From Alphaproteobacteria bacterium (GTDB lineage: Bacteria > Pseudomonadota > Alphaproteobacteria > Acetobacterales > Acetobacteraceae), in the NCBI GenBank assembly GCA_017307335.1, contig JAFKFJ010000185.1, positions 1 through 57,431 on the forward strand: a stretch of 57,431 nucleotides of DNA, read 5' to 3'. The translations under genes and the position numbers were made by a program. The notes under the pieces were generated by a model. That model saw nothing but the letters and a program-made list of their open reading frames with translations, did not search any database and was not told the origin of the DNA. This document shows, piece after piece, positions 32,261 through 40,815 of the stretch; position 1 is the stretch's first letter; each line of letters begins with the position of its first letter.

Positions 32261-33187
32261 TTATGCCGTAATCGCGCCGGCAGCGAGCGCGCCCGCCGCT
32301 TCCACCACCGCGGTGAAAGCCGCGGCGGCCAGGCGCGCCGAATGGCGGGCGCGCAGCCAGCCATGCACGAGGCCGGGGTCGGCGCGGTAGCGCACCGGTT
32401 GGCCGGCCGCAAGCAACGCGGCCGCATAGTCCTCCATGTCCTGGCGTACCGGATCATAGCCCGCGGCGAACAGGGCGGCCGGCGGCAGGCCGGCGAAGTC
32501 GGTGGCCTCCAGCGGGGCCAGCTCCGGGTTGCCCGTCGGATCCGCCGTGCCGGCATAGAGGCGCAGGAAGTGGACACATTCCCGGGCCGTCAGCATCGGC
32601 GCATCGGCCTCGCGACGACCCGCCACGCGCAGCGGATTTGCCGACAGCCCGGCGTAGATCAGGAGCTGCCCCCGGGGCGGCGGTTCGCCGAGACGGTGAA
32701 GGCGGTGGCACAGGGCGGCGGCGAGATTGCCCCCGGCGCTGTCGCCGCCGACCACGACCGGGCGCCCCTCGGCGCGGAGCACGGCATAGGCCGCCTGGAC
32801 GTCGTCCAGTGCCGCCGGCCAGGGATGGTCCGGCGCCAGGCGGTAGTCCACGGCGACGACCTCCAGCCCCGCCCCGGCGGCGAGGTCGGCGCAGATGTCA
32901 TCGTGACTCTCCAGCCCGCCGAGGACGAAGCCGCCGCCGTGCACGAACAGCAGGACCGCCGCATGGCGCATCGCTGCCGGGCGATAGCGCCGCAGCGGCG
33001 GGGCGTCGCGGACCGCCAGGCCGGGCGGGCGCGGGGCGCGGAAGGCGGCGGCGAGGCGGTCATAGAAGACCCGGCTCTCGGCGGGGCTCGGCGCCGCCGC
33101 GGCCTCCGGAAAGAGACTGTCGCAGCGGGCGACATAGGCGCGGATCTCCGGGTCGAGCCAGCGCGCGAGGGTCGCGGCGTCCGGCAT
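32261..33187 (-). CDS. Alpha/beta hydrolase, hormone-sensitive lipase-like esterase
   Basis: A 308-residue esterase of the HSL family (alpha/beta hydrolase fold 3). The oxyanion motif HGGGFVLGG and the nucleophile motif GDSAGGN are both present. The catalytic aspartate is probably in AAGYDPVRQDMEDY, and the histidine in GLVHGWL. Length and layout are standard. It is predicted to hydrolyse short-chain carboxylic esters in the cytoplasm. It lies upstream of the envelope protein gene on the same strand and is divergent from cysH. Confidence 0.9.
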   Translation of the reverse strand: MPDAATLARWLDPEIRAYVARCDSLFPEAAAAPSPAESRVFYDRLAAAFRAPRPPGLAVRDAPPLRRYRPAAMRHAAVLLFVHGGGFVLGGLESHDDICADLAAGAGLEVVAVDYRLAPDHPWPAALDDVQAAYAVLRAEGRPVVVGGDSAGGNLAAALCHRLHRLGEPPPRGQLLIYAGLSANPLRVAGRREADAPMLTARECVHFLRLYAGTADPTGNPELAPLEATDFAGLPPAALFAAGYDPVRQDMEDYAAALLAAGQPVRYRADPGLVHGWLRARHSARLAAAAFTAVVEAAGALAAGAITA

Positions 33188-33326
33188 GAGTCAGCCTCCG
33201 TCGCTGCGGCTTCGATGGTTATTCACGTGTCTGTGGAGTACATTCGAGTCTGCCATGCGAACCGCGCCCGGGTGGCTGCGAGATTCCACCTTGTTCCAGC
33301 GCATTTTGACATCATACTGCGTCTTC

Positions 33327-34046
33327 ATGACGCATTTTTCTGCCCCCGAGCCGCTGGATCTCCCGCTGGTGTCGATCGAGGACACGGGTCTCACGATCCT
33401 GCGTCGGGCGATGACGGAGGAGTTCGCCGGGCGGTTCGCGGTCGTCTCCGCGTTCGGCGCGGACTCGGCCCTGCTGCTGGCGCTGGCGGCCGAGATCAAT
33501 CCCGGCGTGCCGGTGCTGTTCCTGGAAACCGGGATGCACTTCCAGCAGACCCTCGACCATCGCGACGCGCTGGTCGCACGACTCGGCCTGACCGACGTGC
33601 GCAGCATCCGACCCGACCCGGCGGCCGTGGCGGGGCGCGACCCGCGCGGCGACCTGCATCTGTTCGTGCCCGACGATTGCTGCGCGCTGCGCAAGGTGGC
33701 GCCGCTGGAGCGGGCGCTGGCGCCGTTCGCCGCCTGGGCAACCGGCCGGCGGCGGCACCAGACGGCGACGCGCACCGCCCTGCCGTTCGTGGAGCGATCG
33801 GGCGGGCGCACCAAGATCAACCCGCTTGCTGACTGGAGTGCCGAGCGCGTGGCGGCGGAGATCGCCCGCCGCAACCTGCCGCGCCACCCTCTGGTCGCCG
33901 AGGGGTTCGTCTCGATCGGCTGCGCCCCCTGCACCCGCGCGGTGCGGCCGGGCGAGGATGCGCGCGCCGGGCGCTGGGCGGGGCTTGCCAAGGTCGAGTG
34001 CGGCATCCACGGCCCCGCCTTCACCGGCGGCGCGGCTTTCGCCTGA
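33327..34046 (+). CDS. cysH: Phosphoadenylyl/adenylyl-sulfate reductase, [4Fe-4S] type (CysH)
   Basis: A 239-residue assimilatory sulfonucleotide reductase producing sulfite for cysteine synthesis. The nucleotide-binding start is FAVVSAFGADSALLL. The two cysteine pairs that mark the iron-sulfur form (likely APS-reducing) are in DDCCALRKV and GCAPCTR. The catalytic cysteine is in VECGIHG near the C terminus. The ATG at 33327 was chosen over an upstream in-frame ATG because the family begins close to it. No other sulfate-assimilation gene is adjacent; cysK is about 10 kb away. Convergent with the DUF4157 gene. Confidence 0.92.
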   Translation: MTHFSAPEPLDLPLVSIEDTGLTILRRAMTEEFAGRFAVVSAFGADSALLLALAAEINPGVPVLFLETGMHFQQTLDHRDALVARLGLTDVRSIRPDPAAVAGRDPRGDLHLFVPDDCCALRKVAPLERALAPFAAWATGRRRHQTATRTALPFVERSGGRTKINPLADWSAERVAAEIARRNLPRHPLVAEGFVSIGCAPCTRAVRPGEDARAGRWAGLAKVECGIHGPAFTGGAAFA

Positions 34047-34065
34047 CCGCCCCGCCCGATGAGGA

Positions 34066-35308
34066 TCAGCCGGCGGGGACCGGCGGGCAATCGACATGCG
34101 AGTCGGCGCCGGTCTGGTCGGCGATGAGCGCCTCGTAGCAGCCCGCGATGTTGAAGTTGCGTCCTGCCCCCCGCGTCGTCGCAGGTGCCGGCCGAGCAGC
34201 CGATGAGCTTGAGCGGCCCGGTGCCGGGGCAGTTGTAGCTCAGGCCCTGCCCCATCACGCGCGCGACCCCGGCGAAGCGGCGGGCGACGATGGCCAGCTC
34301 CTCGCTGAGCGCGATCTCCTGCGTCGGCCGCACGGCGCCGGTCAGCCGGTTGAGAAACCCGCTGCCGGCCGGGACGGGGAGGCCGAAATGATCCTCGAAC
34401 GCCTGCAGGGTCGCGGAGGGGTCGGCGGGGAGGCCGCCCTGCACCGTCTGCGCGTCGGCCGCGAGCCCCTGCGCCATCTGGTCGGCGAGGCCGATCGCGA
34501 TGCCGTCAGCGGTTTCCAGCGCGCCGCGCGGATCGTCCGGCGCCCCGAACTGGTTGGCCGTGCAATGCACGCTGGCAACGCGCCGGTGGAGCACGCCCTC
34601 ATCCGGCGCGCGCCGTGCAGTGCCGCCCTGCTGCACGGTGTGTGCGAGCTCGTGTGCCAGCAACGTCCGGCCGGCGCCCGTCGTGGGCGCATACTGCCCG
34701 GTGCCGAACGCGATATGTGCGCCGGTGGCGTAGGCCAGCGCGCCCACGCTCTGCGCCGACTGCGCGGCCTGTGCGTCGGTGTGGACGCGGATGTGCGAGA
34801 GGTCGCGGCCGAAGCGCGGCTCGAAGAAGGCGCGGGTGCCGGCGTCGAGCGGCTGGCCGGGCGCGCGCAGAACATCGTGCACCACGGGGGGTGCCTCGCC
34901 GCCGGCGGGCGCGCGCGCGCCCGCCGGCTTCGCGTGCAGTGACTTCGACTCTTCCTCGCACGCGGCGCATTTGCGGCTCAGGCGCAGCGGCGTGGCGCCG
35001 GGCGTGAGCGACGACGGCGTCTGCATCCGCATCACCTGCTCCGCGGCCCGGTCGGCTTCATGCTCGAGCGGGTCGTTGACGGCGCCGACGACGAGCTTTG
35101 CCTGAACGGCGCCCGTGTGCGCTGCCGGCGACACCGGATTGCGCGTCCGTTCCGGGGCAACCAGCGCAAGGCTCTGAAAATTCCAGCCGCCCGCCTGCGA
35201 CGGTCGCGACGCGCGATGTTCCGACGCGCGCGCGGCCGCGCGGTTGCGCGGAACGGGCGGGTGCGCTGCGGGCTTGCTGCGGAGCGCAACGACCGGCGAT
35301 GCGAACAT
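34066..35308 (-). pseudogene. eCIS-core (DUF4157) protein, apparent 1-nt frameshift near the 3' end
   Basis: The N terminus has the layout of DUF4157 proteins: a disordered start, DPLEHEADRAAEQVMRM, RKCAACEEE, then the domain proper (FFEPRFGRDLSHIRVHTDAQ and LLAHELAHTVQQ with HELAH). After about residue 378, at a run of six C on the + strand (34167-34172), the frame turns to low-quality sequence running to 33191. Removing one base restores RNFNIAGCYEALIADQTGAD and a stop at 34066, giving 413 residues. It is either a true disruption or a homopolymer sequencing error. DUF4157 proteins are linked to contractile injection systems; none is in this window. Confidence 0.75.
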
Positions 35309-35650
35309 GGCGGCCTTCTCCGATCGAAGGGCAGGAATGAAGCGGCCGGCGCCGAGGCGAGCGACGTGTTGACGTGTGTCGTACGCGGCGATCGTGGCGC
35401 ATGCTGCGGTGCGACCACAAGGAATTTTGAACCGATCCCGTTGCGCGGTCCAGATTTTTCGGTTCCGGCCCGAAGGGCGTGCGGCGCCACGCCCGACGTG
35501 CCGCCCATGCGTCGCGGCGCGCGCACCGGGATGGTTGCAGGGCGTTGGTCCGACCGTTTATCGTCGTGGCGGAACGGGAGGCCGGCTGCAACAGTGCCGA
35601 CGGCCCGCTGTGAGCGCGCCGGCAGGCGCGCTTCGGATGGGAGGCGTGCC
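35309..35650. other. 342-base divergent intergenic region
   Basis: This gap separates the DUF4157 gene (-) from the methyltransferase gene (+). It is AT-richer than its surroundings around 35380-35460, with ATTTTGAACC and GATTTTTCGG. It must hold both promoters, but no clear -35/-10 pair or operator was identified and no convincing gene was seen on either strand. Confidence 0.5.
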
Positions 35651-36766
35651 ATGCTGGAGACTACACCGATCGCCGCGCTGATCGACGATCAAGCAGGTCC
35701 AGCCTGCGTCCTTGACCGCGACGCGCGGGTCGACGGCAATGTCAGCGCCTTCGAACTCGACGTCATCGCGGCGCTGGTGAAGTCGCACCGGCCTGGCGTG
35801 CTGTTCGAGATCGGTACGTTCGACGGCCGGACCACGCTGAACATGGCTGCCAACGCGCCGGAAGGGGCAACGGTGTACACGCTCGACCTGCCGGCCGAGT
35901 CAGTGGACGCGACGGCGTTCGCACTCGAGCTGAACGAGCACATCTTCGTCAGGAAGCCGCGCTCCGGCGCGCGGTTCGCCGATGCGCCGACGCCCTACAC
36001 CATCGTCCAGTTGCTCGGCGATTCCGCGACATTCGATTTCTCACCGTTTTTCGGCCGCGTGGACTTCATGTTCATCGACGGTTCCCATGCGTACGAATAT
36101 GTGCGCAGCGATACGCTGGCGGCGCTCGAGATGGTGCGGCCGGGCGGCATCATCATCTGGCACGACTATGTTCGCGCCGGCTTCACGCCGTTCCCCGGCG
36201 TGCCCCGGGCACTGAAAGAGTTTCATCTGACCGACAGCCGGTTTCGCCACCTGACCCAGATCGAGCATACGTCGATCATGTATCTGAAGCTGCCCCGCGG
36301 CAACGCGTCGCCCGACTTCAGGTCGGCGCTGCTCGGCGACAGCACGCGGGCCGACCATCTGCGTGGGCAGCTCTCGGTGCATCCGCTGCAGGAGCCGGCG
36401 GAGGCCGTCGCGGTTCTGCCTATCCGCGTCGTCGCGACCAACACCGGCGCTGCCACGTGGCTTGCATCCGACGCCCCCGCCGGGCCGGTGCGCGTGGGCG
36501 CGCGCATCCTCAGCCCCGAGGGCGTCATGCTCGACAACGACTACTGGCGCAGCGAGCTGCCATTCCGCCGCGCGATTTTCCCCGGCGAGAGCGTGGCGTT
36601 CGAGACCACGATCCCGCGGCCGGGAACGGCGGCGTGCATCCTTGACTTCGACCTCGTGGCCGAAGGCGTTAGGTGGTTCAGCGTCGAGCCGGCGGCACAG
36701 ATTCCGCTGCCCGGCTGCGCGCCGTCACGTGCCGCCATGGAGACCGAAGCCCGCCAGGATTCCTGA
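35651..36766 (+). CDS. Class I SAM-dependent methyltransferase with C-terminal Ig-like domain
   Basis: A 371-residue protein. Residues ~30-210 form a Rossmann methyltransferase of the CmcI/Methyltransf_24 kind: motif I LFEIGTFDGRTTLNMA, acidic motif VDFMFIDGSHAYEYV and GGIIIWHDYV. Residues ~255-350 look like an immunoglobulin-like beta domain (IRVVATNTGAATWLAS, FPGESVAFETTI, DLVAEGVRWFS), as found attached to polysaccharide-related transferases. The target could be a glycan. The ATG at 35651 begins MLETTPIAALID. It lies between the two eCIS-core genes. Confidence 0.78.
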   Translation: MLETTPIAALIDDQAGPACVLDRDARVDGNVSAFELDVIAALVKSHRPGVLFEIGTFDGRTTLNMAANAPEGATVYTLDLPAESVDATAFALELNEHIFVRKPRSGARFADAPTPYTIVQLLGDSATFDFSPFFGRVDFMFIDGSHAYEYVRSDTLAALEMVRPGGIIIWHDYVRAGFTPFPGVPRALKEFHLTDSRFRHLTQIEHTSIMYLKLPRGNASPDFRSALLGDSTRADHLRGQLSVHPLQEPAEAVAVLPIRVVATNTGAATWLASDAPAGPVRVGARILSPEGVMLDNDYWRSELPFRRAIFPGESVAFETTIPRPGTAACILDFDLVAEGVRWFSVEPAAQIPLPGCAPSRAAMETEARQDS

Positions 36767-36883
36767 CCGCCCGTGCGGCGGACTTCCGCCACCGGTCGCA
36801 CGTGCCCGCAATATGGAGTTGCCGACTTTGTCGGATCCGGCCACGGGGGCCATCTGTTGCGGGATTTTCGCTGTCGATTGCGC

Positions 36884-38500
36884 ATGCCGGCGACCGGCGC
36901 TAGTCTAGTTGAGCTGATAGAAGTTGTTCCACGAACTGATCGAGGATTTCGGCATCGGCAGCCTCGCCGCCCGTTCGATGGGCGATGGGCTCGCGCGACG
37001 GATGCCGCATCGGTTGGGAGCTGGGCGTTGCGAACATTCGCGCCACAGCGGAACGCACCTCGGCAGGCGGCATTGTCCGGCGTTGCGCCGTTCCGCCGGA
37101 CGAAGCCTGCCGCGCTTCGTCGCAAATACACCATCTCATGCCGCCTCGATCACGATTTCAGCCGACTGCCGGTTCATGCGCCCGGAAGACGGCAACGCGC
37201 GGACCAGGGCGCCGATGCCACAACGGCGCGCGTGAGTGGCGGGCAACCTCTGCCAGCGGATCAACGCGGCTTTTTCGAACCCCGCTTTGGCGCGGATCTC
37301 AGCGCCGTGCGAATCCATCGCGGTGCCCAGGCGGCCGAGGCCGCGAGATCTGTCGGTGCCCATGCCTACGCGCTGGGACGCGACATTGTTTTCGGGGAGG
37401 GGGAATACCGTCCGGAAACCGTGTCGGGACGACATCTCCTCGCGCACGAACTGACGCATGTGCTCCAGCAAACCGGCGATGGTCCGGCGCATGGCGGGCT
37501 CACGCACGGCCCGGTCCAAATCCAAAGATCCCCTCTAGAAAATTGCACCGACGCCCAGGTTGGGTCCATCAGCGGTGCACTCGTCCAGGCCTTGCAGGAT
37601 CTGGATGTTGCCATTGCCCTGCTCGAACCGCGGCCGCTCCTGCAGCCTGCCCGGGATGCGATGTGGCTGACATTCCGGGACACCGACGATCTGAAGACCT
37701 TCATCGTGACCGAATACCTTCGCATGATCAAAGATCGTTTGCCGGCCCAGCAGATAAAATGCGATCAGGAGCCGTATCATCTGGACGATTGCAGGAAGGG
37801 CGCGGCGGCCGTCACCACCAACAACGGCCTCGGTGATACCTATCTTTGCATGGGTTACTGGGACAGGTACACGGAAGACAGAGAGCGGACCCTCATCCAC
37901 GAAGTGGCGCATCGTTTCATCTTCAGAGGAGGCGATCCCGGGTATTTTGATCCGGCCTGCAACGCCTCCGGCCAGACAATGCGGCTCTCCATTGCTGATC
38001 GGTTTCGAAATGCGGATAGCTATGCCTGCCTCGCTTTTCTGCTCGCCCGTGCAACCGCGGATGCGCTTCGGAGCCGCGTACTTCAGGAGAAGGGCGAACC
38101 ACCGCCTGCCATGGACCGGATCGTGGCAACGGTGCCGTTCGCCACGAACTCCAACGCACCCGATGAGGCCGCGCTGGCCGCGCTGGCATCGCAGCTCGCA
38201 AGTCATCAGGTGAATCTGGAGTTGGGCCAGTATCACGTCTCGTTTGCAGGATACGCCAGCCGCACCGGCGACGACGGCTACAACCAAATCCTGTCAGAGC
38301 AGCGCGCACAAGCCGTCGAGGTCCGGCTCGAGGCCCTGCTGGGCGCGGCCCTCGGAGATCCTGCGTTCAGGTTTGCGCCGGCTCCCCAGACTGCGGTGGA
38401 AGGTCACGGCGAGGAACGGGCACGGCAGGAAGGAAGGCCCGAGAATGACGACTCGCCGTCCGACCGGGTGGTCGATGTCGTGTTCGAAGATGCGATGTAG
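36884..38500 (+). CDS. eCIS-core (DUF4157) – aspzincin-like metallopeptidase – OmpA-like fusion protein
   Basis: Three parts are visible in a ~538-residue frame. Residues ~125-200 are a DUF4157 domain (FFEPRFGADLSAVRIH, LLAHELTHVLQQ). Residues ~230-400 carry a second HExxH (TLIHEVAHRFIF, about 339-343) followed by RFRNADSYACLAF, which matches the NADSY-type signature of M35 aspzincin peptidases. Residues ~410-500 resemble an OmpA-type peptidoglycan-binding domain (VPFATNSN, FAGYASRTGDDGYNQILSEQRAQAV). The start is uncertain: ATG 36884 is used, but the first ~100 residues look poorly coding; TTG 37028 is another option. GC is lower than its neighbours, suggesting transfer. Confidence 0.7.
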   Translation: MPATGASLVELIEVVPRTDRGFRHRQPRRPFDGRWARATDAASVGSWALRTFAPQRNAPRQAALSGVAPFRRTKPAALRRKYTISCRLDHDFSRLPVHAPGRRQRADQGADATTARVSGGQPLPADQRGFFEPRFGADLSAVRIHRGAQAAEAARSVGAHAYALGRDIVFGEGEYRPETVSGRHLLAHELTHVLQQTGDGPAHGGLTHGPVQIQRSPLENCTDAQVGSISGALVQALQDLDVAIALLEPRPLLQPARDAMWLTFRDTDDLKTFIVTEYLRMIKDRLPAQQIKCDQEPYHLDDCRKGAAAVTTNNGLGDTYLCMGYWDRYTEDRERTLIHEVAHRFIFRGGDPGYFDPACNASGQTMRLSIADRFRNADSYACLAFLLARATADALRSRVLQEKGEPPPAMDRIVATVPFATNSNAPDEAALAALASQLASHQVNLELGQYHVSFAGYASRTGDDGYNQILSEQRAQAVEVRLEALLGAALGDPAFRFAPAPQTAVEGHGEERARQEGRPENDDSPSDRVVDVVFEDAM

Positions 38501-38530
38501 CGCGGCGCGCCGGGAGCTATGGCGGGTGCG

Positions 38531-39325
38531 CTATGGCGGGCGCACGGTGGCACGATAGGCGTGCCAGGTGGCGTGTCCGGCGAGGGGCAGCGTGACTGCG
38601 AGTGCCACGAACCCGGCCGCCATGCCGACCACGCACAGCACCACGATGATGGCAGCCCAGACGATCATCGCCGGCAGGTTCATGGCAACCGCCGTCCAAC
38701 TCGTTGCCACCGCCTCCACCATGCCTGCCTGCCGGTCGAGCAGCAGCGGCAGCGCGACGGCCGCACCGGCAAAGGCCAGCGCCGCCATGACCGCGCCGAT
38801 CGCAACACTGAGCACCAGGAACGTCAGCCCGCCGGGCGTCAACAGTGTCGCGGCGAGCAGCGCCTGCGGGTCGGGCCCGACCGCATCCTCGAAGCAGAGC
38901 GCGAACAGGAGTTGCGCCAGGCGCAGCCAGAGCAGAAGCAGCAGCAGCAGCGCGAGCCCGGCATAGAAGAGCGGCCCGGCATTGCCCAGCCAGCCGCGCA
39001 GCGCACGCCCGAGCGATGGCCGGATCCCCTGTTCGAGGTCGCGACTGATGACATAGAAGCCGATCGCGAGCGCGGGCGCGATCAGCACGAAGCCGCTGGC
39101 GAGCGGGAAAAACAGGTAGATCATGTCGGCCGCGAACAGCGCCGCCGCCAGCGCGAGCCCCACGACCACGAAAATCAGGCCATAGCCGAAGCTCGCCCAG
39201 CCCGCCGCGCGGAAGTCGCGCCAGCCGGCGGCGAGCCAGTCGAACGGTGCTGCGGTTGGGACACTCCGGACCCGGTCGGCGAAGGGACGCGCGGCCCCCG
39301 GCGCGGAGGCCTCCGACTCGGACAT
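38531..39325 (-). CDS. DUF2189 family membrane protein
   Basis: A 264-residue protein with about six hydrophobic segments. The N-terminal conserved region is FDWLAAGWRDFRAAGWASFGYG, followed by a first TM helix and DLEQGIRPSLGRALRGW. Both are hallmarks of DUF2189, whose members are sometimes annotated as cytochrome c oxidase subunit I-like without proof. Function unknown. It is 35 bases downstream of cobD on the same strand. Confidence 0.85.
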   Translation of the reverse strand: MSESEASAPGAARPFADRVRSVPTAAPFDWLAAGWRDFRAAGWASFGYGLIFVVVGLALAAALFAADMIYLFFPLASGFVLIAPALAIGFYVISRDLEQGIRPSLGRALRGWLGNAGPLFYAGLALLLLLLLWLRLAQLLFALCFEDAVGPDPQALLAATLLTPGGLTFLVLSVAIGAVMAALAFAGAAVALPLLLDRQAGMVEAVATSWTAVAMNLPAMIVWAAIIVVLCVVGMAAGFVALAVTLPLAGHATWHAYRATVRPP

Positions 39326-39360
39326 CGCCTATGCTCCCCGCAGGATGTTTGCGGCGAAAT

Positions 39361-40365
39361 TCACCCGTTCCGGTCGGCGGCCGCCTTGACCTGGATCAAG
39401 GCGGTGCGCAGCCGCGCCCAGGCGGCCGGCGTGCCAGGCAGGCCGAATCGGAGCCAGGTCGGGGCGTGCGCGAAGCGCCGCACCAGGATACCCCGCGCGC
39501 CCAACCCCTCGCACAGCGCCGCGGCCCGCGGATGGGCGGCGAGGCAGAAGAGCGGGGTGCCGCCCAGCACGTCGAGCCCGGTGGCGCGCAGCAGCGCCGC
39601 CAGCGCCGCGCCCTGCGCCGCCAGCCGGGTCCGCATCGCCGCTTGCCAGTCGATGTCGGCGAGGGCGGCGGTGCCGGTCGCGATGGCCGGCCCCGACACC
39701 GGCCAGGGGCCGAGGGCGGCGCGGATCGCCGCCGCGCGCGCCGGCTCGGCCAGCGCGAAGCCGAGGCGCAGACCGGGCAGGCCGAAGAACTTGCCGAAGC
39801 TGCGCAACACCACGACGCCCGGCAGCGGCAGGTGCGGCGCGAGGCTCAGGCCCGGGGGTTCCGGGTCCGCGAACGCCTCGTCGATGACGGTGAGCCTGCG
39901 CCCGGCGGCGAGCGCGCGCAGCGCCAGCGGGTCGTGACGGTAGCCGTCGGGGTTGTTGGGGTTGCACAGCACGGCCCCGTCGGCGGCCGCGAGGGCGGCG
40001 GGATCACCGGTCTCGACGACGGCGGCGCCGGCCGCCCGCCAGCACGCGGCATGCTCGGCGTAGGTGGGGCCGAGCACGGCGACGCGCGCCAGCGGGACGA
40101 GGCGTGGGAGCAGGCTGATCAGCGCCTGCGTGCCAGGCGCCGCCACGGCCATCGCCGGGTCGGCGAGCCCGTACGCGCGCGCCGCCGCGGCCTCCAGCGC
40201 CCCGATGGCCTCCGGCTCCGGCAGCCGGGTGAAGGCGTCCTCCGGCAGCGCAGGCCGCGGATAGGGATGGGGGCTGACGCCGGTGGAGAGGTCCAGGAAC
40301 GGCTCCGGTGCGGCTGGGAAGCGCCGCCGCGCCGCCGCGAGCCGCCCGCCGTGCTCCGCGCTCAG
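39361..40365 (-). CDS. cobD: Threonine-phosphate decarboxylase / class I-II aminotransferase (CobD), probable CTG start
   Basis: A ~334-residue PLP enzyme of the CobD type, making (R)-1-amino-2-propanol phosphate for the cobalamin nucleotide loop. The family start EHGGRLAAARRRFP and PFLDLSTGVSPHPYP is present. CNPNNPDGYRHDP, the aspartate in VIDEAFADPE and the PLP lysine in LRSFGKFFGLPGLRLG follow. No ATG, GTG or TTG precedes EHGG in frame. The CTG at 40365 overlaps the upstream stop as CTGA and is the likely start. An internal ATG would delete the first quarter. No other cobalamin gene is in the window. Confidence 0.85.
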   Translation of the reverse strand: MSAEHGGRLAAARRRFPAAPEPFLDLSTGVSPHPYPRPALPEDAFTRLPEPEAIGALEAAAARAYGLADPAMAVAAPGTQALISLLPRLVPLARVAVLGPTYAEHAACWRAAGAAVVETGDPAALAAADGAVLCNPNNPDGYRHDPLALRALAAGRRLTVIDEAFADPEPPGLSLAPHLPLPGVVVLRSFGKFFGLPGLRLGFALAEPARAAAIRAALGPWPVSGPAIATGTAALADIDWQAAMRTRLAAQGAALAALLRATGLDVLGGTPLFCLAAHPRAAALCEGLGARGILVRRFAHAPTWLRFGLPGTPAAWARLRTALIQVKAAADRNG

Positions 40366-40799
40366 CCCGGTGTCCTGAGAAACACGTCGTAGAGGGCGAT
40401 CAGCGTGCCCCCGATGACGACCGGCACCAGCAGCATCACCAGTGCCCAGAAGCGGCTGAGGCCGCGCGGCGTCTCGCCCTCGCCCGGGTAGAACGAGACC
40501 AGCTCGGTATTGTAGAGCGGCGGATAGTCGAGCCGGCGCGTGACCACGGGGCGCGTCTCGGGGTCCGGGTCGCGCACTTCCACCATCTGCCCCACGAACA
40601 GGTCGCGGGAGAACGACATGCCCCGCATGCGCACCGGGATCGGCGCCGCGCCGTGCGGGCGCAGCAGGTCGAATTCGAGCACGTGCAGCTCGCCATACGC
40701 GCAGGGCTCGGTGCTCCGGCGCAGGTTGGCCACGACGCCGACGACGTGGCCCGGTCGTGCCGTCGCGCCGCTGCCCCTGACTTTCCTGAGCCGGATCAT
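40362..40799 (-). CDS. Small hypothetical membrane-anchored protein
   Basis: A 145-residue protein. The first ~110 residues look like a soluble beta-rich domain (GHVVGVVANLRRSTEPCAYGELHVL, LFVGQMVEVRDPDPETRP). One C-terminal TM helix follows (FWALVMLLVPVVIGGTLIALY). The ATG at 40799 was preferred to the one two codons upstream because GGAG then sits six bases before it. It lies between greB and cobD on the same strand with tight spacing. No family was recognised with confidence. Confidence 0.6.
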   Translation of the reverse strand: MIRLRKVRGSGATARPGHVVGVVANLRRSTEPCAYGELHVLEFDLLRPHGAAPIPVRMRGMSFSRDLFVGQMVEVRDPDPETRPVVTRRLDYPPLYNTELVSFYPGEGETPRGLSRFWALVMLLVPVVIGGTLIALYDVFLRTPG

Positions 40800-40815
40800 C
40801 CCCATCTCCGCACTG

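Noticed and set aside
33191..34065. Extension of the first eCIS-core frame to 33191
   Set aside because: After the C-run the sequence is a shadow of cysH, Arg/Ser-rich and without domains. The restored frame ending at 34066 fits far better.
36900..37139. 79-codon - strand frame before the second eCIS-core gene
   Set aside because: No ribosome binding site and no recognisable family; it overlaps the uncertain 5' region of the gene on the other strand.
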